64,000 bases of DNA from Panorpa germanica (taxonomy: Eukaryota; Arthropoda; Insecta; Mecoptera; Panorpidae): contig OY783203.1 in the NCBI GenBank assembly GCA_963678705.1, forward strand, positions 4,402,001 through 4,466,000. Direction: 5' to 3'. Both the position numbers and the translations under genes were made by a program. Below, in pieces: positions 49,939-61,317 of this stretch. Every line of letters begins with the position of its first letter. The stretch's first letter is position 1. The notes below the pieces were generated by a model. That model searched no databases. It was not told the DNA's origin and was given only the letters and a program-made list of their open reading frames with translations.

Positions 49939-50478
49939 TTATAGGAATTCTTTTGTTTTTCTAAATTACTTCATACTCTACTTTGATAATTCGCTTCAAA
50001 ATTTCAACTAAAAAATGGTAGCTTTTCTGAATTCGTAAAAAAAATGTGTTTGGTAAAATTTTACTTTGTAACCCATTACTTTGTCTAACTGCAAATTTTC
50101 TACCTGTGTTACTTGATTCCAAGATTATTTTCAACCTTTTAATAAGCTAGAAGGTGTAACACTGCACAGCAAGATAATTTCCATATGAGACTCTTTTCTA
50201 CCTGGGGATTTATGGTCCCTTTCTTCTTATAGTTATTTAACAAACATTTTTACAACTGTTATTCCATTGGATAGTTTTCATTAGTTAATACAAGACAACA
50301 ATAAATGCTATTCCATACCAAGTGCCTTACTTTGTACTGTTTAACTGACCTCCTTTAATTTTTCAAAGGAATATATTATCTAAATTTGGCTATATAAGTT
50401 TAGCACTTCCTTATAGCCAAATAAAGAGAAAAATAAATCCCAAAGGTTGAATCGAGAAGAGTAGTCCAATTTACAAAA

Positions 50479-50525
50479 TTTGAAAAATCATCAGAAGTTA
50501 ACAGTCGCTAGTAAACAGTTACACA
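50479..50525 (+). repeat. fragment of the repeat at 17304-17540
   Basis: TTTGAAAAATCATCAGAAGT and following bases match 17463-17510 (TTTGAAAAATCGTCAGAAGT). Confidence 0.7.
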
Positions 50526-50934
50526 GAGGACTAAGATAAATTTAAAACAAAAATTTAATTAATAATATTATATGTCAAATAAAAACTATGATTTTTAATA
50601 TATGTGCTTTATTTATATAGTTTTAGTATAAAAACTATATAAATAGCAATTTTTTAATTGGATAATATACATGATTACTTTAATTAAAATATAATTAGGC
50701 TTATACAATAATAAAATAAAAGATTAAGCTTATACAACAGACAAAACTAAATAATCATCTAGTAATAATAATCTGAATTAAAATTTTAACAATTAATTTT
50801 TCAAAATATATTAAAATGTGACCATATTTAGTATTGGTAATATTTATTTTAGTATTCTATGGTCAGATTTAAATCATATTTTAAAGTTAAAAATAAATAT
50901 GCACGGGGACTGGAAGAAATAATAAAGGACGTCT

Positions 50935-53467
50935 TCATTGATTCAAGGATTGTGATTCATTTCCATTTAGCATTGGACGAAACATTTCTGGCTTTAGTTC
51001 AATGTTAGCAGCATCAATTGAAGACAAAGTTATATGAGCAGCATCCGCAACATCCTTCTCTTCTTTTACAGCTTTTTCTGTAATTAGAAAATTTACTTCA
51101 TAACAATTTCTCTAGTAACACATACTCTCCTTGTACAAAGAGAATACGAGTTATATTGGTTAAAAAGTACAAATTTTTTAAAGCTATAATATAAGTAAAT
51201 AAAAATATATAAATTTAAGAAACGTTCGGTTTCTAATTTTAATGTTCAGAGACCCAGCCAGGTAAGAGTGATTGTGAGTGACCAATTTTCCCATAGTTTA
51301 ATTAACTTGATTTATTATACAGTTTGATTGATACTTTTCCCTCTGAAGTCTGATTTTTGTGTCGAATCGAACATAACTGTAGTTTAAACATACCTGTGTT
51401 ACATTTCTCGGTAGATCTTTTAGAAAACTAGAATTGAAAAACCCATGTTTGTTAATGATGTTGTATCATAAGTGTAGTTTAATTACCTGTGTTACATTTC
51501 TCGGTAGATCTTTTAGAAAACTAGAATTGAAAAACCCATGTTTGTTAATGATGTTGTATCATAAGTGTAGTTTAATTACCTGTGTTACATTTTTCGGTAG
51601 ATCTTTTAGAAAACTAGAATTGAAAAACCCATGTTTGTTAATGATGTTGTATCATAAGTGTAGTTTAATTGATTTTGGAAAAATTGTTCCAAGTCGTTTC
51701 ATAATTTATCGTCTAAAATGAATATACCTGTGTTACATTTCTCGGTAGATCTTTTAGAAAACTAGAATTGAAAAACCCATGTTTGTTAATGACGTTGTAT
51801 CATAAGTGTAGTTTAATTGATTTTGGAAAAATCGTTCCAAGTCGTTTCATAATTTATCGTCTAAAATGAATATCGTCAGTTATTCTGACTACAACATCTT
51901 ATTTAACGACACCCTTTAAATATTAGACTATTTTTCAAAGGATATATTTTCGCTAAATTACTTGATTCGGTCTAAGATAACGGTCCTGTTTTGCAACGTA
52001 TTTAAGATCAATCGACAGCGTTAGGTGAAGTTAAATAGATTAAAATATAGTCCTCTAAATAATTGTCTAATATTAAGTTAAGTTATGAAATAAGGGGTCA
52101 ACATTGATATCAACTGTGAAGTGATACTGATCTTAGTGAAATTCTTTATATCTTCTTTATTTAGCATCGACATCTTTCCGATGCTAAATCCTATCACCAA
52201 CCACGTCCTACTATGTTTGTCAGTTTTTCTGGTATTGTAGGAAGTCGTCGGTGATAGGCTTTAGCATCGAAAATAGACCGACGTTAAATAAATTAAATAA
52301 TAAACAAATAAATGAGTGTTCATTAATAGGATATGTAAGACCTGTCACTGATCTTATTTTCTTTTGAGCTAAGGTGGTTTCTCGTCCTTCAACTGCCACA
52401 CGCATCTGAGATGTACGACCAACACTTGCGGACTTCTGGGGGCCATTTGGAAGCGCAGCGACGGTAGCTGTTACATTTGTTCCTGCACCTAAATATCAGT
52501 TTACGTATTAGAATATCGTGTAATTAATATACACAAGATAAAACGTATTTATTAATGAAAGTAGTACGGCACTGATTGTCACGTATCAGCACTAAATTCA
52601 TGCAAAATTTTACTACAAATTAGATAGTTGTTCACTGATAATCTCGATTTAAAAGTATAGCTTAGTGCAGACGAACGCCATAGTCAATTTTAAAATAATT
52701 GGGACTCATATGATTTGTATTTAATCTATTTAATCAAAGATAATTATGCAAAGTTTAATTAACTGCACTAAATGCATCCAATGAACAACTACCTTAAAAT
52801 CCATCTAGTAATATTTATTCCACACGGGTCTCATCCACCATTTTTATGTAGCAAGTCTAAGTTCACGAAACTGTGTCTAGCGGAAAATAAATAAACAAAA
52901 CTGATCTCATCATTTTGATCTTTTCTGTTCATTTACTTTGCAAGACCCTGGCTAATTCGGCAATTTACTAAACTTACCACTAATCGGCGGAGGCCCAAAT
53001 TGTATTAATGATGGAGGAACCTCTCGGATGACTGACACGATGGTTTTTCCTCTCAATAATACAAATCCCAATTGGCGCAACTTCTCAGTTTGAACTTGTT
53101 TGTTAGGGCCGGTCCTGACTTTAGTGATTTCCACACAATCGTCCAATACAAAGTTCATGTGCTTATCAACTGCTTTGCACAAACCAATCAAAATTCGAGA
53201 ATCTTGCAGTAAAATGCGCACTCGAAGGTTAATATGTTCCTCCAAGTTAATTTTTTTAGTGACAGGCTGAAATTTTAATTGTTAATTTAAATAAATATCA
53301 AATTTTTTTTTAAAACTTAATATTTAAAAACTTCAAGTATGACATTTCGCAAAAGCGGTCAAAGACTTTCAAAAATATTTGAGTAATATTTATCACAAAT
53401 GATATTTAAAATCTATAAAACTATTTCTGCATTTATTAAAATTGAAGTAAATATTATAGCTTACCAT
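50935..53467 (-). CDS. SmB/SmN-like snRNP core protein, derived paralogue
   Basis: Four exons on the minus strand join in frame to 193 residues: ATG alone at 53465-53467, then 52978-53266, 52342-52488 and 50935-51077. SmB is one of seven Sm proteins that ring the snRNA Sm site in spliceosomal snRNPs. Sm1 is seen at residues 12-44 (HINLRVRILLQDSRILIG, then DKHMNFVLDD) and Sm2 at 66-80 (LGFVLLRGKTIVS), matching SmB (HIDYRMRCILQDGRIFIG, LGLVLLRGENLVS). Differences: the usual G of the QDGR motif is S, and RGE is RGK. The tail is not the normal proline- and RG-rich SmB tail but a polar sequence containing VTATVAALPNGPQKSAS, then an acidic end. Exon 3 ends ACAG|GTCTTA, a weak donor. This looks like a diverged paralogue rather than the housekeeping copy. 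Confidence 0.8.
51392..51873 (-). repeat. four-copy minisatellite in an intron of the SmB-like gene
   Basis: Units begin ACCTGTGTTACATTT at 51392, 51485, 51578 and 51726, giving lengths 93, 93, 148 and 148. The long unit is the 93-bp unit plus 55 bases ending in a CGTCTAAAATGAATAT stretch. Copies are nearly identical, so the expansion is recent. The 93-bp period keeps a frame open, but that is a by-product of the repeat. Confidence 0.95.
52163..52310. repeat. two SINE tails in inverted orientation
   Basis: GATGCTAAATCCTATCACC on the left (minus orientation) faces GGTGATAGGCTTTAGCATCG on the right (plus orientation). Both are the SINE 3' block; the right one continues into GACGTTAAATAAATTAAATA. 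They form a potential hairpin inside the third intron of the SmB-like gene, just next to the exon 3 donor. Confidence 0.8.
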
Positions 53468-53934
53468 TTTGAGTGATATATTATTCAAAATAAGACGGAG
53501 AAGAAATATGAATATGTTCTAACGCAAACGTATTTGCACCGCGAGATAAACAAATGAATACAACAATTGTTTTTTATATTCCCGCTGCCACCTTGGATTC
53601 CGTTCATTCAGTTCGCTTATATGAAACTGTAACACGACATACGGCACGTATGGCAACACTATTGAACGCTTACAAGAGATGTAAGCCACGTCTCCATCAT
53701 ATCAACATCCAATAAATTGCTGCGATATGTACATGAACCAAGTCCTATAAACGACGACCTTCTATTATGCTTGCAGGTTGTATAGTATCGAGGCCTTTTA
53801 TATAGTCAAAATCACGATAGTTCGGCGGTGACTTATACTTACAAGTGGTTAAATCTATAATACGATAATGAATTTTATCTTATTCGTTTCTATATACATT
53901 ATAGAAAAATAAGCGAGTCAGTATTTTTTAGTTA

Positions 53935-54000
53935 TATCGGCAGTTTATACTCCACAACTTGTTTTAAGTATGAGTCACCGTCGAACTCTCGTAATTTGAC
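53935..54000. repeat. dispersed repeat shared with 31136-31190
   Basis: ACAACTTGTTTTAAGTATG and a CTCTCGTAATTTGACT stretch match ACAACCTGTTTTAAGCATG and CTCTCATAATTTGAACT at 31141-31190. Confidence 0.65.
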
Positions 54001-54035
54001 TTTCAACATTGATATCAACAGAAGAACATAGAAAA

Positions 54036-54112
54036 TATAGCGCTAGTCCAGGAATATAATCCAATGATACAGCAGTCTGGCGTCAAGTAAGTATCTTTGG
54101 CCACGAAGATGC
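54036..54112 (-). repeat. tRNA-derived SINE, head fragment
   Basis: On the minus strand it has the SINE tract TACTTGACGCCAGACTGCTG followed by a weakened B box and TAGCGCTATATTTTC, matching the copy at 60953. Confidence 0.7.
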
Positions 54113-54540
54113 CATCCATTAATTACAAACGAAAAGAATAATAAAAGTGTAACAATAAGTGACAAAGTTTAATATCACAAAAGTTTATTGAATTTTATTT
54201 CTTGTTGTAATATTCTACGGATTGTGTTTTCAGGGAGTCGTAAAATGGTGAATAGAAAGAATGAAATCTGGCATAAGAGCAAAAGGAAAGTCGATAGTGA
54301 AAACAGGTAATCCCATAATTACTAGACAACAATAAGTACAACTAACTACTATTCAGTTTCCATCACAATCAGCAATTTAAGATCAAGAATATTAAAATGT
54401 TACGTAATAATAATATGTTGCATGTCTGTACGCTACTTTATATATTAGCAACAAATATTAAATCTAGAACGCTTATGTATCAAGAAGGTTCTAGAAGTAA
54501 GCAAGACCAACATAATAAACTAAATCAGTTCGCTATCTGT

Positions 54541-54761
54541 TCGCTTCGCGTTCGTTTTTATCGGTACCGTTCGCTTTATATATTCACAGCTTCTCAGAAA
54601 AACCCTCGCATCTTCCTTTGTTCGTTGCATCAGCTCAGTCGCCATTTCAAATAAATATTTGTAGCAACCCTCAGTATAAGTGCAGTTTGTTTTGGAAAAT
54701 ATATTAAAATATATTTAAAAATATACTAAGATACAATTATCAAATCAAATCGTAATTAAAG
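54541..54761 (+). promoter_or_regulatory. likely 5' UTR exon and start region of the 55-57-kb gene
   Basis: A locally GC-richer patch (CGCTTCGCGTTCG) and TTCGCTTTATATATTCACAG precede a long non-coding stretch ending in a perfect GTAAGT donor at 54762. The transcription start is not fixed by sequence alone. Confidence 0.45.
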
Positions 54762-55344
54762 GTAAGTCATTTACATTTTATATATTCTTAAATATAAAAT
54801 AGGAAAAATCCATTTAGGCGTCTGGTTTTTCAGATTGCACATGTTTCAGATTTAGCCTTTGTCTTTAGCTAATAACATAAACACGTTTATTATAATTCGA
54901 TATTGGATGCAAACATTTTAATCATATTTATTAATATATTGAAAATGTGCGAATGAGGTTCAATTGAACCATGTCTAGTAAAACACAACACGTGTTTTTT
55001 TTACATAAGAAAACATACTAATATTTATGAAAATTTCTTGTATTCAATGCCGGTAATATATATTTTATAGATTTAGCATTAACAAACAAATAAAATTTTC
55101 GAAAAATCGATAATTCTCGTTTTTGTGAAAAATCAACATCGTGGATTTTTGTTCTGTTGTTGTTTATTATATGTAGAGCCTTTTGCCTAATTCTTCAAAT
55201 AAATTGAAAACTTGCCTGGTTTTAAGTTTCAGTAATAATAATTTGAAATTTCAGAAAAGAATACAAAAATTGATTGAAGAGAGTTCAAGTTACTTAGTTG
55301 TGGAATCTTACATATTTTTATACACCAATTTTCAAACTTAGACC

Positions 55345-57414
55345 ATGAACCAAGTAAACGGTTAGTATATATAATATTTATCAAAATTAAAAACTATTCT
55401 TTTATAATTATGTTATATTAATAATCATAATGTTTCTTAGTGCCACCTCGAACAAGCCGTAAACGCCGTCGTGAAACACCTGCGCAGAGATATAAGAGAC
55501 TCGTGGAAGGTTACAAGACCAAAATTTCAGAAATGGAAAGCGAAATCCAGTATTTGAAAAATAAGATAGAAGAAAATCAGGTTACTTTACCGGGTAAGTT
55601 TGCATGAACCCTTTACTTCGTTTCTTTGTTGTTAGTTGATAATGAGTTATCTGAATTATCCATTATTGAAATTATCAATTACTTGCACTTTTATTACCTG
55701 CTTAGCACTTGCATTTCTTACCAAATATTTACACTTTTCTTAAAAATAGTACAAAAGTTATAACCCTGTTATTCAACACAAGAAGATAACCAAGACAATT
55801 CTTAGAATCAAAGCAAATAATCGTTTAATATGACTACTCAATCTCAATAACTAAATTGCAATAATTTCAATTCTTAGTTACTAACTAAATACAAGGTCCT
55901 GGTCTAAGATCTGAATCAATCCCTTTACATACACCTTAGGTTCATAATCAAGTGCAAGGCAAATTTGGGAATCTTATTTTAGTTAACTAGGTATATAATA
56001 GTATAACCTAGTAAACACGTGAGAAACAGCAAAGTATTATTTTTGCATATATGTTCCATTATATTATATATAGTTTATATATCAGTAACCAAATTTTTAC
56101 TTTAAGAATATCATGTAAATTGTTTGAGCAGAAATTCTAAAAGAACTACACAAGTCAACTTATGAAAGGCGTTCTTACCACAAATATCCAATAAATGGAA
56201 AATAGGGTTGTGCCAATTACCATTTAAACCATTAATTGTTCTTATATAACATACCCTCTTAATGACAATTCTATAAAATTATCTCAATTATTATTTCATA
56301 TTTTAATATACCAAAGGACACATATATAAATATTTTATACGTAACAAGAAGATGAATAGTCTCAGATTTCTCCTAAGTATGTTTTATGTAGTTTATTGAA
56401 TTCCACTACAATATTTTACATGATTATGAATTTACAATGTCACAGATCCATTAACATCTTATGTGTATTTGTTATAACATTTTTTAAAAGGAATGTAATA
56501 TGCCATAAATATCATTAATTACTTTGCTAATGAAATGATGTATTGTTTCAGAGGAGTACTCTTCATTTAAGATTTCTCCTCCTAACGTGGATGAAGAGGT
56601 ATTATTCTCCCAGCTTACGTTAGAGTCCGATATCAGTTCAGCGGAACAATTGAACGTGTCTTTAAAAAAGGAAACACAGATTTCCAATTATGGTATCTCT
56701 ATCAGCAGCAACATAGATACCATAGAACACCCTGTTCCGCGATTTGTTTTACCCACTGAAGAAGATACCGATACCTCGATTGCCAATGAAGACGGTTCCA
56801 CAAAAACAGAAGCAGGAGAAACTGCAAAAGATATTACTGCTATTGGCGAGACTTCTAATGCTAACACCACTGATATAAAAACCGAAGACATAACATATGA
56901 TAAGGTGCTCAATATGGAGAACGAGAACAGTGATGAAGATGAAGATGAAGAAGGCGATTCCTACACAGGCGCCAAAAGACGTTTTCCAGAACTTTTATGC
57001 TATGCAATGAGCCTCAGTGAGCTAAAATCAGAAATACAAAAAGAAAATGTTTTTAACGCTGAATACATCAAAGATTATATTAAAAACGAATGTGAACGCT
57101 ACACCGAAGACATCAAGGATGGACTTCAGGTATTATGCGACACATATATTAGAAATAATACAGAGGGTAGTGTAGACGAACGGCTATTGAAAGGGTCGTT
57201 ATTTGGTATGGTGTATATGAACCTTCAGAGTGTGCTAAGTTTTGTGCATAGCCGATTTCTTAAAAGAATGAAGAAAAATTGCTCTGAATTGAAAGACAGT
57301 ATGCTCCCATCACTATCTTTATTCGATAATTCTGATAGTGAGGCAGTTGCTTCAATTCTGCATGCATTGAGTATGCCATTACTTAATCCGATGACTTCTT
57401 CAGATGACGACTAA
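55345..57414 (+). CDS. unrecognised nuclear-type protein, 343 residues, four exons
   Basis: Coding exons 55345-55360, 55441-55593 and 56552-57414 join in frame. A leading non-coding exon probably ends at 54761 (AAAG|GTAAGT), and exon 2 probably begins at 55255 (TTGAAATTTCAG). Residues 1-20 are basic (PPRTSRKRRRETPAQRYKRL), followed by a likely coiled coil to about residue 52 (ISEMESEIQYLKNKIEEN). The centre is acidic and Ser/Thr-rich with NENSDEDEDEEGDS. The C-terminal third looks helical (YIKDYIKNECERYTEDIKDG, then FGMVYMNLQSVLSFVHSRFL) and ends in SSDDD. The layout suits a DNA- or chromatin-associated factor, but no known domain was recognised. The basic-plus-coiled-coil start is loosely bZIP-like without the canonical spacing. 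Confidence 0.82.
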
Positions 57415-57489
57415 TTCCAAAGTTCGCTCTACTAAATATATTTCTAATATGAGTTGTATGAAATATTAATAACATGCTTAACTACTTAC

Positions 57490-57565
57490 CTCAGCAGGGG
57501 CGCACACAGAATTTCTCTTTCTGTTCCAATGTGATACCTTCTGGATCATTCACCTGTCTGCGCTC
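57490..57565 (-). CDS. exon-like segment ending in a stop
   Basis: On the minus strand ATTTTAACAG precedes 24 in-frame codons, ERRQVNDPEGITLEQKEK then FCVRPC, and TGA. The stop is followed by a single G and then a good donor, GTAAGT. This is the only open frame of the segment. A donor one base after the stop is odd: it could be a 3' UTR intron, or an exon that adds a stop when included. The composition looks like real coding sequence. The gene to which it belongs is not known. Confidence 0.45.
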
Positions 57566-58266
57566 CTGTTAAAATATAGTAGTACAATATTTTGGTAATA
57601 AAAGAGGGCAGTATACTATCCAAATATCAAACAAAAATCCAAATTTCTACCTGCCCTAAATTACAACGCACAACTTTTTCGTATTATATTCCAATTTTCA
57701 CTTTTAGAAGAGATAAAATATTTTAATAACTTCGTCGTACTGTCTGTACTAATTATTCATTCTTTTTGCTTTTGGCACCGAGAGTACAATTAATATTATC
57801 ATTATTTTTTTTGCAATATAAAAATGAAATTATTATCTGTAAAAATAATTGTAACTTAAATTTCTTAGTGCCTAAATTAAACTAAAGTAAAAATATTTCT
57901 GAAAGCTAATTTTCACTTAAAACAAATATTAATAATTTAAAAAAATAAACAAGAAAAATGTTTGCTTTTTGCTCTAATTTTTCTAAAACTGTTTTATCAT
58001 TTATTTAGCATTAAACAGAGTTTAGTTCGCATTATAACATTTTTCTTGTTTCCTTTTTAAGTAGTGAAAATGAATAAAACTTTATAACTTACCTTATTCA
58101 ATAGCTATAAAATGTATGAAATTTCAATAAAAATTTACTTTCAAAATTTAAAATTGTCTTAAATTATAAGTAATATCGTTGACTTTTGTTTGTATTAATC
58201 GTCTATACTGCGAAACAACTCTGTACTAGTTACGGCTTTATTTTGATAAGACTTAGGAGGTTGTCT

Positions 58267-58406
58267 TTAAGATTGCCGGTTCACAGTGTTAGCTGTGGGT
58301 TCCATTTCCATAGACTCTTTGCAGAAAGTTTTACTTTTTGGTGTCTTTTCAAAGGACAATATTGTGAGATCTTGTAATTTGTTAAAACGGCGTGAATTAC
58401 TAAAAT
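58267..58406 (-). CDS. terminal coding exon with poly(A) signal, gene unassigned
   Basis: On the minus strand an acceptor TTTATTCAG precedes two bases and 45 codons including RRFNKLQDLTILSFEKTPKS and ending PTANTVNRQS, then TAA. About 25 bases later AAAATAAAG provides a poly(A) signal (plus-strand 58237-58242). The residues are well mixed and polar, fitting a disordered C-terminus. Upstream exons must lie to the right and may be outside the window. I do not recognise it. Confidence 0.55.
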
Positions 58407-59859
58407 CTGAATAAACTACGAGTATATCGATAGAGGTAACTGTTAAATTCATGATGTATCAGTAAAGATGATTCTGATGATGCAAAGATGACACAAAGTC
58501 AGTCAAAAACATATTTCATTAATTTGTGGGATATTGTTATAGGTATTGTTAATTTTGAAGACTTCATCTGATGATCAGGATTGTTTTCTTTGAATATTAA
58601 AAGAAGACGAATTCCTTAATCTGAAGATCACTGCGGAAGATAAGGTAAATTTTGAAACTAATGACATTTGCTGACATGGGCTTTACTTTTTTATTACGAA
58701 TTTACTTTCATTTCGTTCAATTTTCTTTCATTTCGGGAACAGAGATTTTTGTAACAATATATATATAGTTGTACTTTGTGAGCAGCTTAATTAATTATTT
58801 ATCATATAATATCACTATTAATTAGTTGACCGATATTAATAATTCATTTTCTAATAGTAATTGTTTAGCAGTAATTTAAACATAAAATGCGCCATCTATT
58901 AAACAGTAGATATTGCAGATAGTTTTTGTATTTGTTTCATGGATGACTCTAATAATTTAAAAAGTACAATGCCTGATCAGTACGCAACCATATATACTCT
59001 TATTAGTAAATACATTTATTATTAATTAGTAAATATATGTTGATCAGTCATTGAAAATAAGAATTTTCTGAATCATTTGAGATGAAAGGATATGCTGTTA
59101 TTAAAATTGATAAATATGTTGCTTTTTTAATAATATTAGCAAAAATTAAATTTCAAATGAATGAAGGTGATATATACTCTTGTGAAAATTTATAAATACT
59201 AACGATTACTCTGTCGAAATTTTATTTCAATATAATTATTTATAATTTCATTAATAGCGCAACATGATACTTCATAAATATAGCTGTAGCGCTAAAACTA
59301 CGATTCGAATTTTTAATTACTATATATTCGTTAACATTTAGATATTTAATAAATTAAATACGCCAATATACATTTATTCGACCATGCCATACATTTAATT
59401 GACCATACCGCGATGTAATAGATAAGTGATTTTCTTGTTGCCGTTATTTTAGGCGTAATATATCCCTATATTCAAACTAAATTGTCCATTTTACTTTATT
59501 GTTCTTTGTATTGCCATGTATTCAGGCGTTATATATATGTATATAATTTTATATTAATTTTACTCTTACATATAATATCTTAGTGACTGAGAATATTTAT
59601 TACAAATAAACTTATTAGTCAGCGGTGTAGTTGACATAAGAAGCTACGACACCACAAATACTACCAACATATATGTTGGTACTATAGTAGGAGGTCCTCT
59701 TGAAAAAAAGTTTCTGAAAAAATAAATAAAACATATCATTTGAAAAAGGTATCAAATATTTGAACCCACTAGTGACATCTATTAAGAGTAGCTGAAAATT
59801 TATATAAATCCGTCCAACAGATGGCGCATCTATTCTACTGCGCCAGAATAGTATGCAAC

Positions 59860-59996
59860 TCAATTAACACTGTTTGTAATATTCTCATTGAGTGTGTATA
59901 CAGTTTCAACCTTATCATGGTTTTTAAGAAGGTATCTTGTTTCATCAAACATTTTTGACAAACGTTGATCGGACATCAAAATTAGTGCCCGCCGAG
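59860..59996 (-). CDS. terminal coding exon, helical C-terminus, gene unassigned
   Basis: On the minus strand a clear acceptor, GTTTTCTTTTTAG, precedes two bases and 44 codons: RRALILMSDQRLSKMFDETR, then YLLKNHDKVETVYTLNENIT and NSVN, then TGA. The segment is amphipathic and hydrophilic like the helix of a soluble complex subunit. Like the exons at 58406 and 63672 it needs one base from the previous exon. The upstream exons were not found in view. The protein family was not recognised. Confidence 0.6.
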
Positions 59997-60360
59997 CTAA
60001 AAAGAAAACATAGTCCGGCTCACTCTATTTGTGATTCTATACAAGTAATATGATAAATGTTTAAGAAAAATAAATATTTATAAGAAATCGCATATCGCAA
60101 TAAAATTTCATAAATTCTAAAAATATATTGCTAAGCATAGTTGAAAATGTTTAAAAACTGATATTAGTAACGTAAATAAAATGTTATCTTACAATTTAAA
60201 AAAATGCAAAAATGCAGTGACCTACAAAAATGTTTTGATTAAACAAATATTCACTAGTCAGCATTTTCAAGGCTATTTAGTATCCGGCTCGATTCTTAAT
60301 ATATCTATTAATTATCAACCCTAATTAAATTTATTCTTTTATATATATATATATTAGCTT

Positions 60361-60515
60361 CATTTATTTAACGTCAGCTTATTTCTGATGCTGAGTCCTA
60401 TCACCCACGACCGTCTGCTATGTTGGCAGTTTGTGTGTGGTCTCATATATGTGAACAACACTGCTGCCTAATCAGTTTATGATTATGTGTGTACATAGTT
60501 AATTTTACTTTGTAA
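60361..60515 (-). repeat. tRNA-derived SINE, 3' half
   Basis: The left end TTTATTTAACGTCAGCTTATTT is the inverse of the SINE tail, followed by GGACTCAGCATC-type and GGTGATAG-type blocks in inverse and the TGCCTAATCAGTTTATGATTATG body. The tRNA head is missing. Confidence 0.8.
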
Positions 60516-60952
60516 AGTTATGTTTATAATACATATTATAATAAGTATTAGACCACCACTAACCAGCTAGTAATTGATAACCAATAATCATATTGGAATA
60601 CTAAGAACAACGCTGATAAAAATATAATACAATCAAAATCAGGTTGTTGCTTTATTCTTATATTTTATAAAATTATACAATTATAATATTGATAAAGTTA
60701 TCTGTCAGGAGTCAGGACCTCAGATGTCCAATTATTTCTTAATTAGTTACGGTATTATTCAAGATATTAGTAATTAAGATTTAACACATTACTTTATCCC
60801 GTGACGTTGTATTGCTTGTTCATTTGTTAAACAATGATAAGTATGAGGCTAGTAGACTATGTAATTTTAATATTAACAAATAAATAATTTAAAGTGCATG
60901 AATCACATATACTAAAACTATTATATTTATTAAAAAACATGACAGCATTTGA

Positions 60953-61160
60953 CGACACAGTGGCCGAAAGCATTTATGCTTGACTTTAGATTGTTGTGTC
61001 TTCGTGTTCAATCCCCGGACTAGCGCTATATTTTCTGGGTTTGGTTATTATCACAATCATTTTGATTATATGCTCATTATCATAAAGAAAACTACGTCCT
61101 ATGTCTGTGAGCGCACCCAGCATCAAAAATAGGCATAATTAAATAAATTAAATTAATAAA
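60953..61160 (+). repeat. tRNA-derived SINE, near full length
   Basis: GACGACACAGTGGCCGAAAG (box A region), GTGTTCAATCCCCGGAC (B box), TTTTCTGGGTTTGGTTATTATC, a shortened body and a 3' end with AATTAAATAAATTAAATTAATAA. The tail is AT-rich rather than pure poly(A). Confidence 0.88.
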
Positions 61161-61317
61161 ATGTTGGAAGTTTTTTTCAACTAATTTCTTTTACAGTCTG
61201 TGCATGTCATAAGTTTTATCATCATCAATGTGGAATAATATGTTAAGATTCATAGAATTTTTTACCCTTAGCTAACATTCGTAACATGGTGTAATGAAAA
61301 ATTGGAAAACAAAAGTG

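Noticed and set aside
51434..51721. Open frame of 95 codons with three repeated segments
   Set aside because: It exists only because the 93-bp minisatellite period is a multiple of three. It lies inside an intron of the SmB-like gene on the other strand and has no independent support.
56688..56912. Minus-strand frames of 67-74 codons at 56.5-56.9 kb
   Set aside because: They are antisense shadows of the large coding exon 56552-57414.
58560..58650. Plus-strand exon-like piece encoding KEDEFLNLKITAEDK before a GTAAAT donor
   Set aside because: There is no convincing acceptor or start codon and the donor is weak. It was left out for lack of support.
60953..61020. Possible tRNA genes at the A/B-box-containing segments
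   Set aside because: The segments are SINE heads: they lack a closed acceptor stem and continue into the shared SINE body, and several copies show the same non-tRNA features.
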